NCBI GenBank assembly: GCA_902362275.1
Contig: CABIWB010000005.1
Coordinates: 1-60,665 of the forward strand
Direction of reading: 5' to 3'
Origin: Coriobacteriaceae bacterium
GTDB lineage: Bacteria; Actinomycetota; Coriobacteriia; Coriobacteriales; Coriobacteriaceae
Length of the DNA stretch: 60,665 nucleotides
Part shown: positions 7,800 through 15,459 of the stretch, one piece after another
How positions within the stretch are numbered: position 1 is the stretch's first letter
Layout of the letters: the number at the start of each line of letters is the position of its first letter
The notes under the pieces: model-generated
What the model saw: the letters and a program-made list of their open reading frames with translations, nothing else
Told to the model about the DNA's origin: nothing
Databases searched by the model: none
Translations under genes and position numbers: made by a program

Positions 7800-7941
7800 A
7801 CGAGGACCTTAACGCCGGATCGATTGCGTCGAAAATGTTGGTGTAAGGCTGACGACCTGGCGCGCGTTTAACGAAAATCGCCTTCGTCCTAGAATCCGAA
7901 ATCACCACAACAACAGGTTCTGGGAAAGGACGAAGACCGGT

Positions 7942-8277
7942 ATGGGAACCTTATCAGTCCCGATGCCGGACATGCTCTCCATGCCTTGTTTCGACAACGG
8001 TGCCGTCGACATGCAGGAGCCGCTCAGGCGTCTCGCCCCGCAGATCGTTAACGCAGTGATGGACTCCGAGGCCGACCGGCTGTGCGGCGGCGGGGCTATC
8101 AGCCGCAACGGCTACCGCGAGCGGTTGCTCGCCACCTGCGTCGGCATGCTGACGCTACGCATCCCGACGCTGCGCTCCGGCAGCTTCTTCCCGGAGGACA
8201 TGATTCATCGCTGCCGGTGCGTGGCCCGCGACTTTGCGTCCGCAGCAGCGTCCGCGACCGTGCTTGCCTTATATTAG
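7942..8277 (+). mobile_element. Truncated IS256-family (mutator) transposase remnant
   Basis: From ATG 7942 the frame gives about 110 residues matching the N-terminal part of IS256-type transposases: LCGGGAISRNGYRERLL, then LRIPTLRSGSFFPEDMIHR. Normal length is about 400 residues, so the catalytic DDE core is missing. Similarity fades after about 8230, and the frame closes at 8277 inside the next gene. GC content is much higher than in the flanking genes, which fits insertion and later deletion. Confidence 0.8.
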
Positions 8278-9000
8278 ATCTGCGCGAACCACTTCCTGTC
8301 GGGCGTCATTGGCAATTCGATACTGATCGCAATATTCAAATTTAAGTGATTCGCATGTCGATGCATTGAGGCTGAACACGTAATTGCGTCCTGGGACCGT
8401 GACGATAACGGAGTCAAATCGCCTTGGAAAGATGCAGGATTGCTCTTTCATGTGGGAAAGCGCTTCGCGAATCATTTCCTCGTCGGCAAGAATAGTTGAT
8501 GTCACAAACAGTTCATTTCTTTTAAAGATTGCATAATCGCCAGAGTTAAGTCTTTTTAGCTTTTTAAGATGGGCTTTAAGAATTTGCTCAAATGAATCCG
8601 TGCCTTTCGGCCCAAATAGGATTCCGTTTTCGTAATGCGCGCCGCATTTTTCAATTCGCTCGATTTGTCGTTTTTTCCAAGAAGGGTCTTTCGTATATGC
8701 GAGTTTGGAATAGAGGGACTCTGCTTCTCTGCTATTTTGTGGCCGGGAGTCTGTCACCTCAACTCCCAGTGATTGCGCCTTGTCTATTAAATCTGGCTTG
8801 TCACTGTAAACTAGAGACCCATATTTGTCGCTGTCGATAAATAGCAGAACGTGTCTTGCATAGCATTCCCAGATATCAATTTTGGTTCTGTCTGGGAGAG
8901 GTCTGTCGTAGTATTCGCTATCAATGTGGCTAACCATTTGAATCATCTCTGGTATTTGAATTTCGGGTTTAATTTCTATCTTATGTTTTAAACATATCAA
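8269..9000 (-). CDS. Hypothetical protein of the defence-like island
   Basis: This is a 243-residue soluble protein with no signal peptide or membrane segment. The start is uncertain: TTG at 9000, or ATG at 8946 (MIQMVSHIDSEYYDRPLP); neither has a good ribosome binding site. The N-terminal half contains CYARHVLLFIDSDKYG and VYSDKPDLIDKAQSLGVEV, an alternating strand/helix pattern suggesting a small alpha/beta domain with acidic residues. The C-terminal half is rich in beta-strands (FDSVIVTVPGRNYVFSLNAS). I recognise no family. GC content is low, as in its neighbours, and it overlaps the end of the IS remnant by nine bases, so its 3' end may have been reshaped by the insertion. Confidence 0.65.
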   Translation of the reverse strand: MICLKHKIEIKPEIQIPEMIQMVSHIDSEYYDRPLPDRTKIDIWECYARHVLLFIDSDKYGSLVYSDKPDLIDKAQSLGVEVTDSRPQNSREAESLYSKLAYTKDPSWKKRQIERIEKCGAHYENGILFGPKGTDSFEQILKAHLKKLKRLNSGDYAIFKRNELFVTSTILADEEMIREALSHMKEQSCIFPRRFDSVIVTVPGRNYVFSLNASTCESLKFEYCDQYRIANDARQEVVRADLI

Positions 9001-9445
9001 GGATATTTTATTCGTTACGTTGCGAATTCAATCGTTTGACGAGCCTTTCTGCTTTGCGGTTGAGTATTTGCTCGCTTTAACACTGATGTGTATCGCGAAA
9101 CAGCACCGCCGACATTGTGCTTGGGTGCCGGGCCTCCATATGAGTCCCGTCGCGGATTTTCAGGTTCCAGTCGTGTCTCGCGAACCTCCTGTGCGACCTT
9201 CCTGGCGACTTCGGTCTGGAAGTGCCAGGCCTCTCTCCATCGCGGGCCGGGGGGGGATTCCAACCCCTCTGGGGTTGCCTGTCCGGTTTTGAGCTGAGCC
9301 CTGAGTCTTTTGCAATGTTAATGAGAATGAGAGTCAAGTGGCCTCAGCTTTCAGAGAACCTGACTCTCTAATGCTATTTATGCATGCGCAGCGAAGTAGT
9401 AAGGTACTCGAGCTTATGTCGAGTTTTATTCGCGTTGGGAGATTG
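9001..9445. other. GC-rich stretch without a clear gene
   Basis: Composition jumps to GC-rich between about 9110 and 9290 against AT-rich flanks. A short perfect hairpin, CAACCCC-TCT-GGGGTTG, lies at 9261-9277 beside a G-run. A minus-strand frame (AWHFQTEVARKVAQEVRETR) looks vaguely protein-like but has no recognised family. It may be the remnant of an inserted element. An upstream GTG at 9338 could extend the next gene, but it lacks a ribosome binding site. Confidence 0.3.
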
Positions 9446-10048
9446 ATGGTTAACAAGTTTCGAGAGGGCAGCGACGGTGGGTTTGAAACCTCCGATGTCC
9501 TGATCACAGTTTTAACCTCTGCGGTCCTTCCAGTCGCCTCGCGCATCCTTACGCTTGCCTTTGGGGATAATTCCTTGTGGTCTGTCGACCGATTGTTCAT
9601 TATCTATTTTGCATCATTTTCAGGATGGATATTGAGGAGTTATCTCCAGCTTGTCGTGGAGAGAAACGGAATGAGGGATAAAGGCTATAGGTTTATGGAT
9701 TCAGATGCGGCGGGGAATGCCATTTGGACGTTTCCCGTTGCTCTTTCTCTATTTTGTTGGAATCTAATACCAAGCTTAATCTCACTTCTTGCTATCTATT
9801 GTGCCGCAGCTTTTCTGCTTTGGAAGTATCGGAATGTCTTTTGCATCGACGTAGGAAGAATGGTATTTATCGGGTTGTGTACGCTTCTTTCCGTGCTTTT
9901 CGTGGAAGTGTTCTGTGCAGTCTATTTGTCTGATTCGGTATCTGAAATATATCAATTTGTTATCTATACGTTTACGTTGGTTTTTATTATTTCGTTTAAT
10001 TTTGCGCTTGATCGCTTTCGAATAAAACGCTTCGGTCGCAGGAAATAG
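9446..10048 (+). CDS. Multi-span membrane protein, first gene of a two-gene cassette
   Basis: The ATG at 9446 with TTGGGAG upstream is the best start; GTG 9338 would add 36 residues. The roughly 200-residue protein has five or six membrane segments, around ITVLTSAVLPVASRILTLAF, RLFIIYFASFSGWILRSYL, a long double span FPVALSLFCWNLIPSLISLL, MVFIGLCTLLSVLFVEVFCA and FVIYTFTLVFIISFNFAL, and ends in a basic tail (RFRIKRFGRRK). I recognise no family. It is followed 32 bp later by a soluble protein in the same direction. In an island with SIR2, RT and TA genes, a membrane-damage effector role is a reasonable guess but only that. Confidence 0.65.
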   Translation: MVNKFREGSDGGFETSDVLITVLTSAVLPVASRILTLAFGDNSLWSVDRLFIIYFASFSGWILRSYLQLVVERNGMRDKGYRFMDSDAAGNAIWTFPVALSLFCWNLIPSLISLLAIYCAAAFLLWKYRNVFCIDVGRMVFIGLCTLLSVLFVEVFCAVYLSDSVSEIYQFVIYTFTLVFIISFNFALDRFRIKRFGRRK

Positions 10049-10080
10049 GACCCGTGATCTTATAAGGGTATGAGGACAAC

Positions 10081-11052
10081 ATGGACACTTCTACAAAAAA
10101 TCAAACGCTCGTATATCGCTTTGTCGATGTAGATCCCGAAGAAGGCCTGGACGCCAAGGACCTTTCTAAGTTCCTAAGCCAATTTGACAGACTGATAAAA
10201 GAGGTCGCAAAAGAGTCGGGCTCCTTAGAAAAAACGACTATAAAAGTGCGTCCCTTTAAAGAAGGCTCTTTTATTACGGAATTCGTGATCCATTGTGTGC
10301 CCGGATTGATTGACGCGTTAAACAGTGACGCTATATCTGCAATTAATAATGCCGGCGGTCTTGTGGAGGTTCTATTTGCTATAGCGCACATAATTAAAAA
10401 AGTTAAAGGACATATCTCTAAATATAAGCCAACTGACAATGGAACTTTCGTATATGGAGAGGGTTCGGACGCAGTCGTTGTTCCCGTTGAGATCCACGCG
10501 CTAGTCCAGTCCCCAGAAATCGCTGAGAGATTTTCTAAGGTTATCACTGGTCCGATGAAAACATTCAAGAGGCCTTCGAGGGAGATTGAGATTAAGATTG
10601 CCGGTAGTAAGGCTTCAGAGGATGCTATTTCTTTTTCTTCAAGCGAGGCGACTTATTTTGACAGCTATAAAGACGAAGCTTTAAAGGCAACGCAGGAAGA
10701 GACGGTTGAGTATTCGTCCCACAATATCTGGGTTCGACCGTTATTTGGTTCCTACGGTGGAGATGTTTCCGGATATACATTTGAGTCGGGCTACGAGGAC
10801 GAGCAACGAACATACAATAAGGTTCAAATAGACGACCATGATTTTCTCGAACGTGTGCGAGATGGTGAGTATCGCTTAAATAGTGGAGACCTAATGCGTG
10901 TCGATATGACCATTAAAGAGGTCATTAATTTGAGGACGCAAAAAGTCCGAACCGCCGCATGCCATATAACTAAAGTTAGAGATTACCGTCCGATGAAAAG
11001 ATGTGAACAGCTGACCTTTGCTGATTTTGTTGATGGGGAAAATAATGACTGA
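10081..11052 (+). CDS. Soluble protein of unknown family, second gene of a two-gene cassette
   Basis: This 323-residue cytosolic protein starts at ATG 10081 behind ATGAGGAC. The N-terminal 60 residues (LDAKDLSKFLSQFDRLIKEV, then KVRPFKEGSFITEFVI) form a helix followed by strands. A hydrophobic helical middle follows (LNSDAISAINNAGGLVEVLF). The C-terminal half is beta-rich with a WVRPLFGSYGGDVSGYTF stretch and may be a separate domain. There are no catalytic motifs I can name. Close spacing to the upstream membrane gene and matching low GC point to a joint function, for example a sensor that controls the membrane protein. Confidence is high that it is a real gene and low on function. Confidence 0.75.
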   Translation: MDTSTKNQTLVYRFVDVDPEEGLDAKDLSKFLSQFDRLIKEVAKESGSLEKTTIKVRPFKEGSFITEFVIHCVPGLIDALNSDAISAINNAGGLVEVLFAIAHIIKKVKGHISKYKPTDNGTFVYGEGSDAVVVPVEIHALVQSPEIAERFSKVITGPMKTFKRPSREIEIKIAGSKASEDAISFSSSEATYFDSYKDEALKATQEETVEYSSHNIWVRPLFGSYGGDVSGYTFESGYEDEQRTYNKVQIDDHDFLERVRDGEYRLNSGDLMRVDMTIKEVINLRTQKVRTAACHITKVRDYRPMKRCEQLTFADFVDGENND

Positions 11053-11500
11053 CGTGCCGAATCAGGCAAATCGATTTGCCCGGACATTGAATGTAATTCT
11101 GCATCTGCCGCAATAGCGACGAAAACAGGTTACTATGTTGGTAGTGATACAGTCATCGTTGACTCTAAGCGAGGCGATGACAAAGGAGGGTCGTTGTTCG
11201 GTTGTTGCCGGCAACGGCTCTTTGATTTTAGGAGTTACTTTGGCGATGGAATTATAGACTTTCGCTCAACTTATCGAACTTCTAGAGAGTCATGGCGTTC
11301 TAACTGATGCCGCTGCGCTAGATTGCCTGAGACGCGAAATGAATATTTGCTCGTCGGAGTACTGCTGAATATTGGGCCACCTGTGCGGTTCGAATTTTCA
11401 AGTGTCGAGCAGCTTTTGTCTTCGATGAAGTCTTGTAATTCTAGCAAAAATCAAACATATGTTCTATACTTATGGAAGTAGAATTGTTTGGAGGCGTTAG
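11053..11500. other. Gap with short coding remnants and promoter region
   Basis: A plus-strand frame about 11095-11307 without a start (ATKTGYYVGSDTVIVDSKRG) and another about 11262-11369 (AQLIELLESHGVLTDAAALD) look like pieces of lost genes. A perfect 12-bp palindrome, GTTGCCGGCAAC, lies near 11206-11217. The last 60 bp hold the SIR2 gene leader and its ribosome binding site, TTGGAGG. Confidence 0.35.
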
Positions 11501-13096
11501 ATGGAAGTCGGAAGAGATGACATTGTAGACAGCGTTGTACGTCTGATAAATGGGGTGGGGCGTAGCCCATATTTATTCGTCGGCTCGGGCTTTTCCCGTA
11601 GATACATGGGTACCGACGATTGGGTTGGCTTGTTAAGGCACCTCTGTTCCCGTCTTTCCGATGATCCCTTTCGGTTTGACTCGTACCTGGCACGTTGTCC
11701 AGATGAGTCTGACAATAGCGCATTGCCCTCTGCCGCGACGATGCTTGATAAGGATATGCGCATAGCTGTTCTTGAGGACCCTCGATTCGCTTCTTTTAGA
11801 GACGATCATGCAGAGGACATTCGTCAGCGCAAATCTGTTTTAAAGATTATGGCGGCCGAGAGGCTATCTTCGTTCAAACCTGACCATATGACGCATGAAC
11901 TTGATATCTTGAGAGAGGTCGGCAGGCGGCGTATCTCTGGAGTCATTACAACCAACTATGACTGTCTACTGGAGTCACTGTTTCCAGAGTTTAAAGTTTT
12001 TGTAGGTCAGGATGATCTTGTCTTTCATAGAACTTTTGAAATGGGAGAGATCTATAAGATCCATGGGTCTATGGATAATCCTGAATCTATGGTTCTTGAG
12101 GAGGCAGATTACGCAAAACTCGCCGAAACCCAGGATTACTTGGCAGCCAAGTTGCTAACTATTTTTATGGAATACCCAATTATTTTTATCGGCTATTCCC
12201 TTAATGACCCCGATATCCAAGCTATCCTCATGTCGATTTCACGCTGCCTCGGTTCAAATAATCTCGCATTGCTCAAAGAGCGTTTTATTTTTCTAACTAG
12301 GGGCGAAAACGCAACCTCGACACATTCGATTACATTTCCGAGTATCGGCGAGATAAGCATGACCGAGATTAGGACGAATGATTTTGGCGCAGTGTATGAA
12401 GCAATTGGACATTCCAAATGCTCCTTCTCGCCCAGGATCATTCGTGAGCTGCGCAGGAGCATCTACGCCCTGGCAGATAAGGGCGAGCCAAATGATTCTC
12501 TGGTAGTCGAAGCGAGTTTTAGCGACCTCGAGAGACTTCCGGAGGGACAGCATCTTGTGCTGGGCATCGGTGTCGCAAATGCATCTTTGGGCCACGGTCA
12601 TATGGTCAAAGCCGAGCTTTTATATCGCGATGTCGTATTCGATGATGAACATGTCGCTCCCAAACTTGCCGTCGAGGAATATCTTCCTGCGCTGCTTGCT
12701 TCCAACTCGGGTGGTTTGCCCATGTACAAGTATTTAAGCGCATATTCTGGGGAAGTCCTTAACCCGAGGATATTAAAGGAATTAGATGAGAAAAGAGATC
12801 TGGACGCTTTTCTTAACAACAGCCTGCGAAAGGCAAAAGATAGCTATCATCTGTCGGGAATTAGACACTCGGTTAAGTCTGTTATAGCTAACGAAGGCTT
12901 TAAGGAAGCATTTAAAAAGTTAGTTTTACTTGAGGAGGATGAGCTCGATTTAAGTGAGTTGCTCGAGTATCTGAGGGCGCTCATCACGGACGATCGCAAG
13001 ATAATCCACGGTAATAGCGAGCTAAAACGGCTTATTAGAATGTATGATTTCCTTAAGTACAAGAAGGCCTTCGACATATCGGCTACTAGTGAGTAA
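11501..13096 (+). CDS. SIR2-domain protein, probable NAD-degrading defence effector
   Basis: This 531-residue protein starts at ATG 11501 behind TTGGAGG. The N-terminal 280 residues are a SIR2-like NAD-binding domain: FVGSGFS at 26-32, TTNYD at 150-154 (the Asn and Asp that contact NAD), KIHGS at 186-190 with the catalytic His, and FIGYSLNDPDI at 229-239. The C-terminal 250 residues are helical and unrecognised, and probably sense the trigger. In known antiphage systems (Thoeris ThsA, DSR1/2, SIR2-APAZ) this domain depletes NAD+ to abort infection. No partner such as a TIR or Argonaute gene lies beside it, so a stand-alone system is inferred. Confidence 0.85.
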   Translation: MEVGRDDIVDSVVRLINGVGRSPYLFVGSGFSRRYMGTDDWVGLLRHLCSRLSDDPFRFDSYLARCPDESDNSALPSAATMLDKDMRIAVLEDPRFASFRDDHAEDIRQRKSVLKIMAAERLSSFKPDHMTHELDILREVGRRRISGVITTNYDCLLESLFPEFKVFVGQDDLVFHRTFEMGEIYKIHGSMDNPESMVLEEADYAKLAETQDYLAAKLLTIFMEYPIIFIGYSLNDPDIQAILMSISRCLGSNNLALLKERFIFLTRGENATSTHSITFPSIGEISMTEIRTNDFGAVYEAIGHSKCSFSPRIIRELRRSIYALADKGEPNDSLVVEASFSDLERLPEGQHLVLGIGVANASLGHGHMVKAELLYRDVVFDDEHVAPKLAVEEYLPALLASNSGGLPMYKYLSAYSGEVLNPRILKELDEKRDLDAFLNNSLRKAKDSYHLSGIRHSVKSVIANEGFKEAFKKLVLLEEDELDLSELLEYLRALITDDRKIIHGNSELKRLIRMYDFLKYKKAFDISATSE

Positions 13097-13102
13097 TCCC
13101 AC

Positions 13103-13466
13103 CTAGCGTCTATGAAGAAGGCCGTCTTTGTAAACTATGGCATCTGAGCGTATAGTGCGAACACCACGTGCAAATGCATACTTAATATAACGCTTTCTGC
13201 TTGAAATCACAATGGTGTCTGTTTCGACCTGCCAATCAAGGGAAGATGGTGTAGAGTATCTTCCTGCAATGCAAAAGCTCTTTGGGAGCTTTAAGGGTGA
13301 CGCTTTCAAACTGAGAGTGTTGCCCTTTTTTCATGTATGCAATGCCTGATATGCTGGCCAGACATCGTTTGATTTGGTTGAAAATCATGTGTGTCTTGAT
13401 TTGAATTACATGATTGTCGCTTGCCTCAAATTTGCAGCTTTGACTTACGGATTGATAATCAGTAGC
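13103..13466 (-). pseudogene. Remnant of an unknown gene with one frameshift
   Basis: An open minus-strand frame from 13466 (ATDYQSVSQSCKFEAS, then FNQIKRCLASISGIAYMKKG) breaks near 13245. The neighbouring frame continues as SSLDWQVETDTIVISSRKRY and stops at 13103. Joined, it would encode about 120 residues without a start codon. Codon use looks natural. I recognise no family. It ends seven bases from the SIR2 stop, in the convergent direction. Confidence 0.4.
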
Positions 13467-13517
13467 CTATCTAAAAAGCGGTATTGACGAGGGTAACCTA
13501 CGGGTCCCGCGTCCAGA

Positions 13518-13562
13518 GGAAAGGCGGCTGTCCTTCTTGGGATGGCTGCCTTCCCTCTTTTT
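13518..13562 (+). terminator. Terminator-like hairpin
   Basis: GGAAAGGCGGCTGTCC pairs with GGATGGCTGCCTTCC apart from one or two bulges, around a TTCTT loop, followed by CTCTTTTT. It lies about 420 bp past the SIR2 gene, so it may belong to a lost gene or a small RNA. Confidence 0.5.
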
Positions 13563-13719
13563 AGGAACCGCGATGGCGGCTGACCGGGAGACCTACCGCG
13601 GCGACCTCTCTGGCGTCCCTGAAGATCTGCATGGCCCCCTTGTCTTCTTTGGACTTTCATGAGATAGAAACGACTGGGGTTGGGAACAAGATGGATGCGC
13701 TTCTTAGTTACATAGCTGC

Positions 13720-13870
13720 TTTTTAAGAGCTACTCCCTAAAAGTGAAGATAATTTCTACTTGTGGCAGAGCCTGTAGACAAACAAGGGATATCGGCTAAA
13801 TTAAAGTTAATTGCGGTGGAAGCCTTCGGGCGATACCTGAAGAGGGTTGATGCGTCGGCTCTCTTTTTTG
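13720..13870 (+). ncRNA. Candidate small RNA ending in a terminator
   Basis: There is no coding frame here. The stretch ends in a terminator: AGAGGGTTG (13841-13849) and CGGCTCTCT (13856-13864) pair with GU pairs and are followed by six Ts. An upstream GCC-TTCG-GGC stem-loop (about 13822-13831) and an AAGATAATTTCTACTTGTGG string precede it. The 5' end is a guess. It may equally be just the terminator of a decayed gene. Confidence 0.3.
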
Positions 13871-13906
13871 TTTTGATGTAAGATTCGGCCTGTCAAAACT
13901 TACATC

Positions 13907-14221
13907 TCAATTGAGAATAGGCGAAATTGCGTGCGATTTTCTGCTTGTATGCAACTTTGCTGGCGTGTTGTTGGTAAGTCTAAGTTCGCAACGGGTTCTT
14001 GGCAGAGGATTGACCGGGATTGTGAATTGCGACTCTTTGAGGCTCGGCACCGAGGCCTTCCTGGAAAAGTCCGCGAGGCTGCCGCTCAGGTCAAGTTTTG
14101 CATGGCCGTATTCTTCGATTATGCAGCCAGTGTGATTCTTGTCTGGTAAAACTGGCTGCGAAGTGATTATCGCTAGACATGTCTCAAGTGGCTCATTAGT
14201 TTCCACGCGTTTCTCTATCAT
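13907..14221 (-). pseudogene. Fragment of gene X, copy D
   Basis: The part around 14020-14155 translates as LPDKNHTGCIIEEYGHAKLD then SLADFSRKASVPSL, matching the C-terminal region of X copies at 2478-2600 and 4915-5586. The surrounding frame (MIEKRVETNEPLETCL upstream, PLPRTRCELRL downstream) shows no match to the other copies, so the fragment is embedded in unrelated sequence. It marks the right edge of the accessory region, just before the sucrose regulator. Confidence 0.55.
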
Positions 14222-14295
14222 GCAATCGCTACGTAATGCGGTCGCTCCGCATGGGTATCATGGTGAAAGCGATTTCAATGACAGGGGTGGCGCGC

Positions 14296-15276
14296 GTGGT
14301 AAAGATGAAAGATGTTGCCGAGTTGGCGGGCGTTTCGAGCGCCGCCGTCTCGCGCTACCTCAACGGTGGATATATCTCGGCGGACAAGGCCGAGCGCATT
14401 AAGCAGGCGATTGAGCTGACCGGATACGTGCGATCCAGCCAGGCTCGCGCGCTGCGAACCGGCTCCACCAAGCTCATCGGCGTCATCGTGCCCAAGATCA
14501 ACTCGGAATCCGTGAGCCGCATTACCGCCGGCATTGGCCAGGTGCTCGGTCGCCGTGGCTACCAGATGCTGCTTGCCAATACCGATAATTCGGCCGATCG
14601 CGAGCTCGAATACCTTGATTTATTCCAAAACCATCCGGTTGACGGCATTGTGCTGGTGGCAACTATGATCACCGACGAGCATCGCCGGGCGATTGAGTCG
14701 TGCCGCGTGCCCATCGTGCTGATCGGCCAGCATGTCGAGGGCGCGGCGTGCGTCTATCATGACGATTACGAGGCCGCCTTTGAGCTGGGTCATGCGCTTG
14801 CGGGTCGCGTGGACGGTAAGATCGCCTACATTGGAGTTTCCGAGGAGGACCGCGCTGCCGGTTATGACCGCCGTCGCGGTTTTGAGGCCGGCCTGCGCGC
14901 CGCGGGCAACCCGCTCGATGCCGCCTTGATTCGCCTGGGCTCGTTTACGCTCGACTCGGGCTATGGTGCGGCGCGTGAACTGCTTTCCGTCGCTCCCGAT
15001 GTTTCGTTTATCGCCTGCGCGACCGACACCATGGCGGCGGGCGCGCTACGTGCCATTGATGAGGTTCGCGGTATGGGCGAGGGCATACACCGCGTGAGCG
15101 GTTTTGGCGACAACGCGTTTTTGCGCGCGCTGACGGGCGGCATTCCCACTGTGCATTATGGGTATCTGACCAGTGGCGTCGAGGCGACCAATATGTTGCT
15201 TAACACGCTCGATGGCGTGGAGGGGGAGAGCGGTCTCAAGACGCTCAAGCTCGGCCATCAGCTGATGAATGTCTAG
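14296..15276 (+). CDS. LacI-family repressor of the sucrose module
   Basis: The likely start is GTG 14296 with AGGGGTGG upstream; ATG codons at 14236, 14260, 14278 and 14305 lack a good ribosome binding site. The 326-residue protein has an N-terminal HTH (MKDVAELAGVSSAAVSRYLN) and a periplasmic-binding-protein-like sensor domain (LIGVIVPKINSESVSRITAG onward). The gene lies just upstream of the sucrose permease and hydrolase genes, and two perfect LacI/cre-type boxes sit between it and the permease, so it most likely represses that operon until a phosphorylated sugar binds. A ScrR-like name is plausible but not proven. Confidence 0.88.
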   Translation: MVKMKDVAELAGVSSAAVSRYLNGGYISADKAERIKQAIELTGYVRSSQARALRTGSTKLIGVIVPKINSESVSRITAGIGQVLGRRGYQMLLANTDNSADRELEYLDLFQNHPVDGIVLVATMITDEHRRAIESCRVPIVLIGQHVEGAACVYHDDYEAAFELGHALAGRVDGKIAYIGVSEEDRAAGYDRRRGFEAGLRAAGNPLDAALIRLGSFTLDSGYGAARELLSVAPDVSFIACATDTMAAGALRAIDEVRGMGEGIHRVSGFGDNAFLRALTGGIPTVHYGYLTSGVEATNMLLNTLDGVEGESGLKTLKLGHQLMNV

Positions 15277-15363
15277 ACTTTGGGCGCGTCTTCCGGCCTC
15301 CGACCCCCTGTTTTTGCCTCAAAACTACCTTTCACCGTCAAATAACGACCGTTTACCGCTATA

Positions 15364-15403
15364 TGAAAACGATTACATACATATGAAACTGAAAACGATT
15401 ACA
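15364..15403 (+). promoter_or_regulatory. Twin LacI/cre-type operators
   Basis: TGAAAACGATTACA occurs twice, at 15364-15377 and 15390-15403, 26 bp apart (about 2.5 helix turns). Both copies fit the consensus TGWNANCGNTNWCA of LacI/CcpA-type sites. They lie 57-96 bp upstream of the permease start, where repressor binding would block transcription. Confidence 0.8.
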
Positions 15404-15459
15404 GTGTAAGTGTCAAAGATGGCCGGGTGCACATGCGCCCGTTGGAGGAAAGGGACATC

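Noticed and set aside
9240..9300. T-arm-like GGGGTTGGAATCCCC on the minus strand suggested a tRNA
   Set aside because: No acceptor, D or anticodon arm could be assembled around it, and the T-loop lacks the TTCGA core.
13740..13790. AATTTCTACTTGTGG followed by GTAGA resembles a Cas12a direct repeat
   Set aside because: It occurs once only, the loop between TCTAC and GTAGA is much too long, and no spacer array or Cas gene is present in the window.
1..14200. Integrated prophage
   Set aside because: No integrase, capsid, portal, terminase or tail genes; the content is defence-like genes, remnants and repeats.
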